From DATJIG01 sp050260515 (GTDB lineage: Bacteria > Pseudomonadota > Alphaproteobacteria > SMXQ01): a stretch of 64,000 nucleotides of DNA. Position numbers and translations under genes: made by a program. The stretch covers positions 73,113 through 137,112 of the forward strand of contig JBLNCI010000048.1 in assembly GCA_050260515.1 (NCBI GenBank), given 5' to 3'. This document shows, piece by piece, positions 1-7,726 of the stretch; the stretch's first letter is position 1, and every line of letters begins with the position of its first letter. Below the pieces are notes generated by a model that ran no database searches, was not told the origin of the DNA, and saw nothing but the letters and a program-made list of their open reading frames with translations.

Positions 1-209
1 CGTGCCGACTCTGCTTCCCGGTTCCTGCCCGCAGCCGGTCGCGTTGTCATTCCAGCGCGACGGCCAGGCGCTCACCCCACCGGCCCCTCCTCCACGAGCC
101 TGACGCATCACGTCGAGCGCCCCCACGCCTAGCGCGACGGGGTCCGCCAGTTGCGTCCATTTCGTTCCATGCGCCTGCCCTCGGGCAGCCGCGTCTCTTG
201 GAGGATCCT

Positions 210-755
210 ATGTCCCGGTCCCTGCCAGTCATCAGGAAGGCGCTCGCCTTCGCCACCCTCACTTTTTCCTCTGCCGCACTCGCGGCCGAAGGCCCCCCAG
301 GGCACACCCATGAGTACGCCGCCGTCGGTCAGCCGGCGAAGCCGACCGCGTCCAGCCGCTCCGTTCAGGTCACGCTCGTCGACATGGCCTTCGAGCCGGA
401 GACCATCAACGTAAAGTCAGGCGAGACCGTCCGCTTCGTCGTCACGAACAAGGGCCAGCTCCTGCACGAGTTCAACCTGGGCACCCCGGCGATGCACGCC
501 GAGCACCAGAAGGAGATGGCGATGATGATGGACCACGGGATGATCACCGCCACCGGGATCGACGAGCACATGATGAAGATGGACATGGGCGGCCATCAGA
601 TGACCCACGACGACCCGAACAGCGTGCTTGTCCCGCCGGGCGAGACACGGGAACTCACGTGGAAGTTCACCAAGGACGCCGAGATCGAGTTCGCCTGCAA
701 CATCCCGGGACATTACGAGGCCGGCATGGTCGGCAAGATCGAGCGCTCGCGCTGA
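210..755 (+). CDS. Met/His-rich periplasmic cupredoxin (plastocyanin-like copper protein)
   Basis: A 181-residue exported blue-copper-type protein, probably a periplasmic copper carrier or buffer. An N-terminal signal peptide (about residues 1-26, cleavage near ALAAEG) is followed by a linker and one cupredoxin domain (about 51-180). The type 1 copper ligand set is visible as H86, C163, H168 and M173, the last three in a CNIPGHYEAGM loop. A Met/His-rich insertion (about 95-131) lies in the loop before the last strands. I chose ATG 210 because GGAGGA sits 4 nt upstream; an in-frame TTG at 198 is less likely. It lies 24 nt upstream of the multicopper oxidase gene, so it is probably the first gene of the copper operon. 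Family and copper role are confident; the exact physiological partner is inferred. Confidence 0.88.
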   Translation: MSRSLPVIRKALAFATLTFSSAALAAEGPPGHTHEYAAVGQPAKPTASSRSVQVTLVDMAFEPETINVKSGETVRFVVTNKGQLLHEFNLGTPAMHAEHQKEMAMMMDHGMITATGIDEHMMKMDMGGHQMTHDDPNSVLVPPGETRELTWKFTKDAEIEFACNIPGHYEAGMVGKIERSR

Positions 756-779
756 TCTCAGTATCCCTAGAGGGTTGTC

Positions 780-2570
780 ATGCTCGCAAAACTTACCCGC
801 CGGATGGTTCCGCTCGCCGCGGCTGCGGTTATCCTCATGGCGCCGGCGTTCGCCGGCGCTGATAGCTACGATCTCGTCATCGACAAGGGGCCGGTCAACA
901 CCACCGGCAAGGAGCGGACCGCGACGTTGATCAACGGCCAACTACCCGGCCCGGCGCTGCGGTTCAAGGAAGGCGAGGACGTGACGGTTCGCGTCACCAA
1001 CCGCCTCAGCGAGCCGACCTCCATTCATTGGCACGGGCTCCTGCTGCCGAGCGAGCAGGACGGAGTTCCCGGCGTGAGCAACGGGTTCCGCGGTATCCAG
1101 CCGGGCGAGACCTATACCTACCGCTTTCCGATCAAGCAGGCAGGCACCTACTGGTACCACAGCCATTCGGCGACCCAGGAGCAGACCGGGATGTACGCTC
1201 CGATCATCATCGAGCCGAAGGGGCGCGAGCCGTTCCGCTACGACCGCGATTACGTCGTCGTGCTGTCGGATTGGACGGACGAAAATCCGGACGGCATCGT
1301 TCGAAACCTGAAGCTCTACCCCGGCTACTACAACGAGCATAAGCGCACGCTCGTCGACTTCTTCCGCGACGCGGCCAAGGACGGTTTCGGCGCCGCGCTC
1401 CGGGACCGGAAAATGTGGGGCGAAATGCGGATGGACCCCACAGATATCGCCGATGTCGCCGGATACACGTTCCTCGTGAACGGTAAGACGCCGGCGCAAA
1501 ACTTCACCGCGCTGTTCAAACCCGGCCAACGTGTTCGCCTGCGCTTCATCAATTCGGCGGCGATGAGCTACTTCGACGTGCGCATCCCCGGTCTGAAGAT
1601 GACCGTGGTACAGGCCGACGGGAACAATGTGCAGCCTGTACCCGTCGACGAGTTCCGGATTGCGGTGGCGGAAACCTACGACGTGCTGGTTCAGCCGCGA
1701 GACGAAAAGGCGTACTCGATCCTCGCCGAATCGATGGATCGCACCGGCTTCGGCCGCGCGACCCTGGCACCGCGCGAGGGGATGGCCGGGGAGATTCCGT
1801 CGCATCGTCCTCGGCCGCTGCTGACGATGGCCGACATGGGATCGAATTTCGGCCCAACCGGTCTCGACCGCGGAACGCCCCGTCCCGAGATGGACGCCCC
1901 CGGTCATGTGGCACCCATGGAAATGGACCACGCGATGGGGCAGTCCGGCACGCAAAGCCACACGATGCCCGATGGCTCGACGATGCCGGGCATGAGCCAT
2001 GGTTCGGCTCCGGCTCCGTCGAGCGCCACGCACACCATGCCCGACGGCTCGACAATGGCCGGCATGGATCACTCCGCCATGGGCCACGGCGCGGCCGCCG
2101 ATCCCCTCGCCAACGACACCGGCGCCCCGGAGGGCGCAAAGGTCCTCTCCTACAAGGACCTGAAGGCATTGTCGTCGCCCTACGACGCCCGGGAGCCCGA
2201 CCGCATCATCGAGGTGCGTCTGACGGGCAACATGGAGCGCTTTTTCTGGTCGATGAATGGCCGGAAATACAACGAAGCCCAACCCATCGTGCTGCGCTAC
2301 GGCGAGCGGGTCCGCTTCCGTTTCATTAACGAGACGATGATGAACCATCCCATGCACCTGCACGGCATGTGGATGCTGCCGCGCGTCGGCAACGGCGCCC
2401 GCGATCCGATCAAGCACGTGGTGAACATCAAGCCGGGAAGCTCGCTCGACGTCGACATTCCCGCCGACGCCGAGGGGAACTGGGCGTTCCACTGCCATCT
2501 GCTCTACCACATGGAGGCAGGGATGATGCGGAAGGTGACAGTGGTCCGCGAGGCCGCCGCCAATGACTAG
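780..2570 (+). CDS. copA: copper resistance multicopper oxidase CopA
   Basis: A periplasmic multicopper oxidase of the CopA/PcoA family (596 residues), which oxidises Cu(I) and contributes to copper tolerance. A signal peptide ends near residue 27. The four copper motifs are present and in order: HWHG (83-86), HSH (127-129), HPMHLHG (523-529) and the HCHLLYHMEAGM region (571-582). Between cupredoxin domains 2 and 3 lies a Met/His-rich stretch (about 371-436) with two near-identical 14-residue units (394-407 and 418-431, HTMPDGSTM...H), as expected for Cu(I)-binding repeats of CopA proteins. The signal peptide is not clearly of the Tat type, unlike most CopA. It sits between the cupredoxin and copB and overlaps copB by 8 nt, implying co-translation. 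Confidence 0.95.
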   Translation: MLAKLTRRMVPLAAAAVILMAPAFAGADSYDLVIDKGPVNTTGKERTATLINGQLPGPALRFKEGEDVTVRVTNRLSEPTSIHWHGLLLPSEQDGVPGVSNGFRGIQPGETYTYRFPIKQAGTYWYHSHSATQEQTGMYAPIIIEPKGREPFRYDRDYVVVLSDWTDENPDGIVRNLKLYPGYYNEHKRTLVDFFRDAAKDGFGAALRDRKMWGEMRMDPTDIADVAGYTFLVNGKTPAQNFTALFKPGQRVRLRFINSAAMSYFDVRIPGLKMTVVQADGNNVQPVPVDEFRIAVAETYDVLVQPRDEKAYSILAESMDRTGFGRATLAPREGMAGEIPSHRPRPLLTMADMGSNFGPTGLDRGTPRPEMDAPGHVAPMEMDHAMGQSGTQSHTMPDGSTMPGMSHGSAPAPSSATHTMPDGSTMAGMDHSAMGHGAAADPLANDTGAPEGAKVLSYKDLKALSSPYDAREPDRIIEVRLTGNMERFFWSMNGRKYNEAQPIVLRYGERVRFRFINETMMNHPMHLHGMWMLPRVGNGARDPIKHVVNIKPGSSLDVDIPADAEGNWAFHCHLLYHMEAGMMRKVTVVREAAAND

Positions 2571-3324
2571 GGTCGGTCACCGTCGCACGCTCGCTGCCAG
2601 CGTGTTCGCCGTCCTTGCGGCGCTGTCGGATACGCCTGCCCGCGCGCAAATGGATCACGGTTCGGCTGCCCAGGGCGACCAGATGCACGGGGGCAGACTG
2701 TACGGCCAGGTGCTTGTGGAGGAACTCGAACACCGGTGGAAGGATGGACAGGACGTGACCGCATGGGACGCGCAGGCGTGGTACGGCGGCGACTATGAGA
2801 AGGTGCGGCTCAAGACCGAGGGAAACCTCCGCAGCGCCGAGCGCGTCAACGATGCGGAGGTGCAGCTCCTGTATTCGCGCCTCGTCGGGTACTACTGGGA
2901 CCTGCAAGCCGGCGTCCGCCACGACTTCCGTCCGAAGCCGTCGCGCAGCTATGGGGTCGTCGGGCTGCAGGGCCTCGCCCCGGGATACTTCGAGGTGGAT
3001 GCGAACGGATTCGTGAGCCAGGAAGGCGATGTGTCCGCGCGGGTAAAGGCGAACTACGACCTTCTCATCACCGAGCACCTGATCCTTCAGCCGAAGGCAC
3101 AGATCAACGTCTCGGCCCAGGACGTCCCCGAACTCCACGCCGCGGCCGGCCTCAACGCCATCGAGTTCGGGTTGCGGTTGCGCTACGAGCTCGCGCACGA
3201 ATTCGCCCCGTACGTCGGGATCAACTGGACGAGAAACGTGGGAGAGACGGCGCAACGCGTGCGTCGCGCGGGCGAAGACCCGAACGAGTTCGCGGCACTC
3301 GCGGGGGTGCGCTTTTGGTTCTAG
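2563..3324 (+). CDS. copB: copper resistance outer-membrane protein CopB
   Basis: A 253-residue CopB-family outer-membrane protein that acts with CopA in copper sequestration or export. It has a signal peptide (to about residue 29, ARA-QMDHG), a short Met/His-containing N-terminus and then the CopB domain, predicted as a beta-barrel and ending in Phe (RFWF), the usual C-terminal residue of outer-membrane barrels. The N-terminal MDHG repeats seen in longer CopB proteins are almost absent, so the metal-binding load appears to be carried by CopA and the neighbouring small proteins. The start overlaps the end of copA by 8 nt. Confidence 0.92.
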   Translation: MTRVGHRRTLAASVFAVLAALSDTPARAQMDHGSAAQGDQMHGGRLYGQVLVEELEHRWKDGQDVTAWDAQAWYGGDYEKVRLKTEGNLRSAERVNDAEVQLLYSRLVGYYWDLQAGVRHDFRPKPSRSYGVVGLQGLAPGYFEVDANGFVSQEGDVSARVKANYDLLITEHLILQPKAQINVSAQDVPELHAAAGLNAIEFGLRLRYELAHEFAPYVGINWTRNVGETAQRVRRAGEDPNEFAALAGVRFWF

Positions 3325-3397
3325 AGGATTGACGTATCTCAAGGCCACCGTCATGCCTTCCGGCACGATGCATGGCTACCAACCAAGGAGGCATCAC

Positions 3398-3778
3398 ATG
3401 ATCCGGCTTACGTCAGCGATCGGTGCGGCAGCGGTGGCCGTACTTCTCAGCGTTTCCCCGGCTGCAGCCCAGGAGTCGTCAGGAGAGGCGCAGCAACGTT
3501 TCCAGCGCATGCAGACGATGATGGATCAGGCGCAAAAGGCTCAGACGCCCCGGGAACGCCAACAGCTCATGTCCCAACACATGAGTCTCATGCGTGAGCA
3601 GCTCGACAGCATGAAGTCGATGATGGGCCAGGGCGGGATGATGGGGCAGCCGCAATCCGGCAACCTGCCGAACACCGAGCGCGGTGAGCAAATGATGCAG
3701 CAGCGCATGGACATGATGCAGCAGATGATGGACCAGATGCTCAAGATGCAGCAGATGATGCTGCCCCCGGCGCAGTAG
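3398..3778 (+). CDS. Met/Gln-rich small exported protein of the copper operon
   Basis: A 126-residue protein with a signal peptide (about 1-25, cut near AAAQES). The mature part is predicted almost wholly alpha-helical and contains 22 Met residues in about 101, many as MM pairs in a heptad-like spacing with Gln (about 98-121). The start at ATG 3398 is supported by AAGGAGG at 3385-3391. It lies 73 nt after copB on the same strand. I do not recognise a named family. Composition and position suggest a periplasmic Cu(I)/Ag(I)-binding protein, but that is inference; an acid-stress or Spy-like chaperone with no metal role is an alternative. There are no Cys and very few His, so any copper site would be thioether-based. 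Confidence 0.8.
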   Translation: MIRLTSAIGAAAVAVLLSVSPAAAQESSGEAQQRFQRMQTMMDQAQKAQTPRERQQLMSQHMSLMREQLDSMKSMMGQGGMMGQPQSGNLPNTERGEQMMQQRMDMMQQMMDQMLKMQQMMLPPAQ

Positions 3779-3784
3779 CGATAT

Positions 3785-3823
3785 CTCGGGGCGCGGCGGC
3801 GGCCGTGCGCGGCCGCTGCCGAG
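3785..3823 (+). terminator. GC hairpin after the copper operon (possible terminator)
   Basis: A 7-bp inner stem (3799-3805 with 3810-3816, loop TGCG) is enclosed by a 5-bp outer stem (3785-3789 with 3819-3823), starting 7 nt after the last copper gene. No T-run follows, so intrinsic termination is doubtful. Confidence 0.3.
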
Positions 3824-3847
3824 AGAATCGTTGATCCATCGGATGAA

Positions 3848-3923
3848 TGGCGTCCCCAAGGGGATTCGAACCCCTGTTACCGCCGTGAAAGGGCGATGTC
3901 CTAGGCCTCTAGACGATGGGGAC
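3848..3923 (-). tRNA. tRNA-Glu (anticodon TTC)
   Basis: On the minus strand a complete cloverleaf is visible: acceptor stem GTCCCCA/TGGGGAC, D-arm with CTAGAGG, anticodon stem CCGCC/GGCGG around loop CTTTCAC (anticodon TTC at 3887-3889), T-arm GGGGTTCGAATCCCC, discriminator G and an encoded CCA (3848-3850). The sequence closely matches bacterial tRNA-Glu as I know it. The 3' end faces the copper operon. Confidence 0.97.
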
Positions 3924-3979
3924 GCAGGGCGAGGCCGACGACAAGATCGGCGCGCGCGGTGCGGCTGAGGGCCGCCTTC

Positions 3980-4007
3980 ATCTAACGGGCTGACTTCGGA
4001 AAAGCAA
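3980..4007 (-). promoter_or_regulatory. candidate promoter of tRNA-Glu
   Basis: On the minus strand, -35 TTGCTT (4002-4007) and -10 TTAGAT (3980-3985) are separated by 16 nt, about 57 nt before the tRNA 5' end. The match to the sigma-70 consensus is fair; the use for this tRNA is inferred. Confidence 0.4.
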
Positions 4008-4122
4008 GCGCGGCCGCCGGGTTGCGGCGCGCTGCTGCGTACTTGTGACCCTTTCCTCAGGCCGGAAACACGGCCTAAAATGCATTGCGCAAAATAAAGT
4101 CAGAAAAGCCCAAGGGGGTCCC

Positions 4123-5388
4123 GTGTCCAGTACGACGATGACGATTCAGCCGCAGGTCCGCGTTCTCGGCCTGGTCGGCGCCGGCCACATGATGAGTCAC
4201 TTCTACTCCAACACCCTTCCGCCGCTGCTGCCCCTGCTGAACGACGATCTCGGCGTCAGCTACACCATGCTCGGCGCGCTGCTCAGCCTGCGCGGCATGA
4301 TGTCGGCGGGGATGCAGGTTCCGGCGGGCTTCATGGTCGACCGCTACGGCGCTAAGCTGATGCTGTCGATCGGTCTCGCAATGTGCGCAATCGGCACGCT
4401 GATGACCGCTGCTGCCGTCGACTACTGGATGATTTTGCTCGGTGGCATCGTGCTTGGCGCCGGCAACAGCGTCTTCCATCCCGCGGACTACACGATCCTG
4501 TCGGGCAGCATCGACGACAAGTACATGGGCCGAGCGTTCAGCCTGCACTCGTTCTCGGGCAACGTAGGCAACATGATCGCGCCAATCGTGCTCGGGGGGA
4601 TCACCGCGTTCTACAACTGGCGCGTGTCGCTGATGGTGTCGGGCATCGCCGGATTCATCGTGCTGCTCGGCCTGTTGACGCAGTGGAAGTTCATCGCCGA
4701 GGACACCGACGCCGGAAAGCCGAAGAAGAAGAAGGGCGCATCGGCCGGCGCGAGCGGACCTCAGAGCAGCTGGGAGATCACGAAGTACATCCTGACCTCT
4801 CCGGCGATCATGTTCCTGTTCCTGTACTACTGCATGAACACCGTGGCCGGCGGGGGGCTTCGTAACTTCGCGGTGGCCGGACTCCAGGAAACCCACGACG
4901 CATCGAACTTCGTCGCCACTAGCGCCTTCACCGCCTTCCTGTTCGCCAATTCGGCCGGCGTCCTGGTCGGCGGCTGGCTCGCCGACTTCACCAAGCGCCA
5001 CGAGCTGGTCGCCTCGATCGGCCTCGGCATCTCGGCGATCGTCCTGCTCCTGATCGGCCTGTACGACCTGCCAGGCATCCTCGTCGTCGGCATCTTCGCG
5101 TTCGCCGGGCTCACCAACGGCATGATCGGCCCGGCCCGCGACATGCTGGTGCGGCGCGCCAGCCCGAAGGGCTCGATGGGCAAGGTGTTCGGATTCGTCT
5201 TCTCCGGCCAGACCATCGGCCAGGCTGTCGCCCCTCTGATGTTCGGATTCATGATCGACAGCGGCGTCCCGGCGTGGATCTTCTACACCTCGGCGCTGTT
5301 CACCATCCTCTGCATCGTGGTGGTGCTGGTATCGGCCCAGTACTCCGGCGGCAAGGGCTCGGAGCCCGCTGCCAAGGCCGCCGGGTAA
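4123..5388 (+). CDS. MFS transporter (FSR-like)
   Basis: A 12-helix major facilitator superfamily carrier of about 421 residues in the inner membrane. The motif A-like loop GFMVDRYGAK (69-78) follows helix 2, and an unusual FHPAD (118-122) lies in helix 4, resembling the fosmidomycin-resistance (FSR) group. A Lys-rich central cytoplasmic loop (KPKKKKG, about 199-205) separates the two halves. I chose GTG 4123 because AAGGGGG (4112-4118) ends 4 nt upstream; ATG 4138 is possible. The longer reading from 4045 adds an unlikely N-terminus. The nearest -10-like box is TAAAAT at 4076-4081. Substrate cannot be told; the gene stands alone and ends in a strong terminator. Confidence 0.88.
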   Translation: MSSTTMTIQPQVRVLGLVGAGHMMSHFYSNTLPPLLPLLNDDLGVSYTMLGALLSLRGMMSAGMQVPAGFMVDRYGAKLMLSIGLAMCAIGTLMTAAAVDYWMILLGGIVLGAGNSVFHPADYTILSGSIDDKYMGRAFSLHSFSGNVGNMIAPIVLGGITAFYNWRVSLMVSGIAGFIVLLGLLTQWKFIAEDTDAGKPKKKKGASAGASGPQSSWEITKYILTSPAIMFLFLYYCMNTVAGGGLRNFAVAGLQETHDASNFVATSAFTAFLFANSAGVLVGGWLADFTKRHELVASIGLGISAIVLLLIGLYDLPGILVVGIFAFAGLTNGMIGPARDMLVRRASPKGSMGKVFGFVFSGQTIGQAVAPLMFGFMIDSGVPAWIFYTSALFTILCIVVVLVSAQYSGGKGSEPAAKAAG

Positions 5389-5410
5389 CATCAACGACAT
5401 CGGACGAAAG

Positions 5411-5446
5411 CGGGCGCCGGTCCAATTTCCGGCGCCCGTTTTGTTT
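5411..5446 (+). terminator. Rho-independent terminator after the MFS gene
   Basis: A perfect 10-bp stem (5411-5420 with 5429-5438, CGGGCGCCGG) with an 8-nt loop is followed by TTTTGTTT. It ends transcription of the MFS gene just before the convergent oxygenase gene. Confidence 0.9.
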
Positions 5447-5474
5447 CGCGGGCTGAGCGCAGCGGGCCAGCGCG

Positions 5475-6680
5475 CTACTTCTTCGAGAGCTCGGCGTTCA
5501 CGCGCTTGAACAGGTTCTTCGCGTAGGACGTGGCGTTCGCGTCCCAGACCACTGCGTGATGGGATGCCGCGCCGAGCAGATTCCCATACTGCCGCTCGAG
5601 TGCCTGGCCCCGGAACAGGGCGCGGCCGCCACCGGCGTTGAACAGGCGCGTGCCGGCCTTGAGGGCGAGCTTGCACGCGTACGCGATGTTGCGCTTGGTG
5701 GTCGCGAGCTCGGCCTCGGTGATCGTGCCTCCGGCCTCCAGGACGCGCATCGCGTGGCGGATGCTGCCCATGTAGAGGGCTTCAGCCGCGTCGATCTCCG
5801 CCGACGATCGCGCCGCGATCAACTGGGTGCCGGGCTGCTCCGCAACGGGAATGCCGCGCGACTTGCGCGGCGCGGTGTAGTCCAGCCACTCCCTCAGCAC
5901 GCCCTTGGCGATGCCGACGGTGAGCGCCGCGAAGCCCGTAGTGGTGATGCCACCGCGCGGCGTCCGGTACACCGGCGAGGTGTTGACCTGGGTCCCGGGC
6001 CCCCTGCCGCCGTCGGATTCGCTGCCGAACAGGATGCGGTGCTCGGGTACGAAGGCGTCCTTCACCTCGAAGCTCTTCGACCCGGTGCCTTCGAGCCCGA
6101 TCGTCCGCCAGTCATCGATGATGACGAAATCGGAACGCGGCACGAGGAAGAACAGCGGGCCCTTCTTCGTCTCGCCGTCGATGATGTAGCCGCCGCAGAT
6201 CGCCCAGTCCGCATGATCGACACCGCTGGAGAACCCGTGGCGGCCGTTGACGATGTAGCCGCCCGGCACCGGCCGGCCCCGCATCAGAGGATCGAACGAG
6301 GCCGAGATCAGCGCGTTGTGGTTCGTCGCCCAGACGTCGTCCTGGGCCTCGGCCGGAAACGTGCCCACCATGTGGGCATGCCCCGCCATGATACGCTGAA
6401 TCCAGGCCTGCGACCCGTCAGCCTCGGCGAGGATCTGCGTGATCTCGCACAGTACATCCCAACCCATCTCGTAGCCGCCGAACCGCTTGGGCTGGCAGAT
6501 GCGGATCAGCCCGGTGCGGTGGAAATCGGCGATGGTCTCGCTCGGGACCCGGCGCTCGGCCCGCGCCTGTTCCGCACGCTCGCGCAGCAGCGGCGCGATC
6601 TCGCGCGCCCGCGCAATCATATCGGCCGGCATAACTTCGGCCTCGCACGCGGAATCGTGGGACTTGAGCGACGTGGCCAT
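5475..6680 (-). CDS. acyl-CoA dehydrogenase-fold flavin-dependent oxygenase
   Basis: A 401-residue protein of the acyl-CoA dehydrogenase fold, closest in look to flavin-dependent monooxygenases of the HsaA / 4-hydroxyphenylacetate hydroxylase oxygenase group (Acyl-CoA_dh_2 type C-terminus). These use reduced flavin supplied by a separate reductase to hydroxylate aromatic substrates. Features seen: an N-terminal helical domain (about 1-125), a middle beta domain including GRHGFSSGVDHADW and a segment ending TGSKSFEVKD, and a C-terminal helical bundle. The start at 6680 has GGAG about 6 nt upstream; longer readings run into the LysR gene. It is the last gene of the receptor-lysR operon. No reductase partner lies beside it, although an NADPH-FMN reductase is at 24798. 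The substrate is unknown. Confidence 0.78.
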   Translation of the reverse strand: MATSLKSHDSACEAEVMPADMIARAREIAPLLRERAEQARAERRVPSETIADFHRTGLIRICQPKRFGGYEMGWDVLCEITQILAEADGSQAWIQRIMAGHAHMVGTFPAEAQDDVWATNHNALISASFDPLMRGRPVPGGYIVNGRHGFSSGVDHADWAICGGYIIDGETKKGPLFFLVPRSDFVIIDDWRTIGLEGTGSKSFEVKDAFVPEHRILFGSESDGGRGPGTQVNTSPVYRTPRGGITTTGFAALTVGIAKGVLREWLDYTAPRKSRGIPVAEQPGTQLIAARSSAEIDAAEALYMGSIRHAMRVLEAGGTITEAELATTKRNIAYACKLALKAGTRLFNAGGGRALFRGQALERQYGNLLGAASHHAVVWDANATSYAKNLFKRVNAELSKK

Positions 6681-6787
6681 GGAATGCTCCGGACCGACTG
6701 AACCAAGGGTGCGGAATAATCCTCCGGCCCGGGGCGTGCCGAAATCGCGGAATCGGCATAGCTGCTGTTCCACGGCGCGGGCATCCG

Positions 6788-7696
6788 TCAGCGGCCGCTC
6801 GGGATACCTTTCCGGAACCGCTCGACGAGAAAGTCCACGAACACCGTCACCTTCTTGAGGCGGTTCTTCGACTTCGGGTAGTAGGCGTTCATGGTGTCCC
6901 GGCCGCCGTCCTTGGCGTCTCCGAACAGAGCTACGAGGTCCCCCGAGGCGAGCGCCGGCGCAACCACGTAGGTCGGCATATGTGCGATGCCGAGGCCACG
7001 CACCGCGGCGACGTAAAGCGCCTCGTGATTGTTGGTGTGGAAGTTTCCGGATACGCGTACGCGGCGGCGGCCGCCCGGGATCCGGAACGCCCATTCGTCC
7101 TCGGCCGGGTTCGAGTTGCTGAAGACGAGGCAGTTATGGTCGCTGAGGTCATCGAGGGTGCGCGGCCGGCCATGGCGCTCGAGGTACGACGGTGCCGCGC
7201 ACGCGACCCGGTCGATCGGAAACAGCGGCCGCATCATCAGGTTGGAATCCGGCGGGTCCACCGGGTTGATGATCACGTCGACCCGCTCGTCGAACAGGTG
7301 GCCCGACAGGCGGCCGAACAGGAGATCGATCCGGATGCCGGGATAGCGGTCGAGGAAGTCTGGGATGAGCGGAGCGACGTGCAGCCGCCCGAATCCTTGC
7401 GGCACCGCAACGCGCAACAATCCACGCGCCTCGGTGCTGAACTCGGACAGCGACTCCTCCGCTTGTCCGATCGCGGCGAGGCTCTGGGAGCAGGTGCGGT
7501 AGAACTCCTTACCGGCGTCGGTGAGCGCGATCTTCCGCGACGTGCGGTTGAGCAGCACTACGCCGAGGCGGTCCTCGAGTCGCGCAACCTTCTTGCTGAT
7601 CGCCGACGGGGTGACCCGCAGCTCGCGGGCGGCCGCGGAGAAGCTCCCGGCGTCGACCGTGCGGACGAACACGTAGACACTGTCGAGGTCGTTCAT
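6788..7696 (-). CDS. LysR-family transcriptional regulator
   Basis: A 302-residue LysR-type regulator. The N-terminal winged helix-turn-helix (about 1-60) has the typical pattern VDAGSFSAAARELRVTPSAI followed by a linker helix, and a periplasmic-binding-protein-like effector domain occupies about 90-295. It lies 30 nt downstream of the last TctC-type receptor gene and upstream of the oxygenase gene on the same strand, so it probably controls this operon or the divergent gene at 11174. LysR proteins usually respond to a small molecule linked to the genes they control, so a carboxylate brought in by the receptors is a reasonable guess. Confidence 0.93.
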   Translation of the reverse strand: MNDLDSVYVFVRTVDAGSFSAAARELRVTPSAISKKVARLEDRLGVVLLNRTSRKIALTDAGKEFYRTCSQSLAAIGQAEESLSEFSTEARGLLRVAVPQGFGRLHVAPLIPDFLDRYPGIRIDLLFGRLSGHLFDERVDVIINPVDPPDSNLMMRPLFPIDRVACAAPSYLERHGRPRTLDDLSDHNCLVFSNSNPAEDEWAFRIPGGRRRVRVSGNFHTNNHEALYVAAVRGLGIAHMPTYVVAPALASGDLVALFGDAKDGGRDTMNAYYPKSKNRLKKVTVFVDFLVERFRKGIPSGR

Positions 7697-7726
7697 GATG
7701 CGTCTCCGCGTGCCGCAGCCAACGGC

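Noticed and set aside
47..307. minus-strand open frame at the left edge
   Set aside because: Overlaps the supported cupredoxin start; Arg/Gly-rich translation typical of a GC-rich shadow. Nothing else is recognisable in 1-209.
942..2510. 522-codon open frame opposite copA
   Set aside because: Mirror of the copper oxidase codons; no ribosome site and no recognisable domain.
4075..5676. 533-codon open frame on the minus strand opposite the MFS gene
   Set aside because: Antisense shadow; low-complexity charged translation, and it runs through the terminator at 5411.
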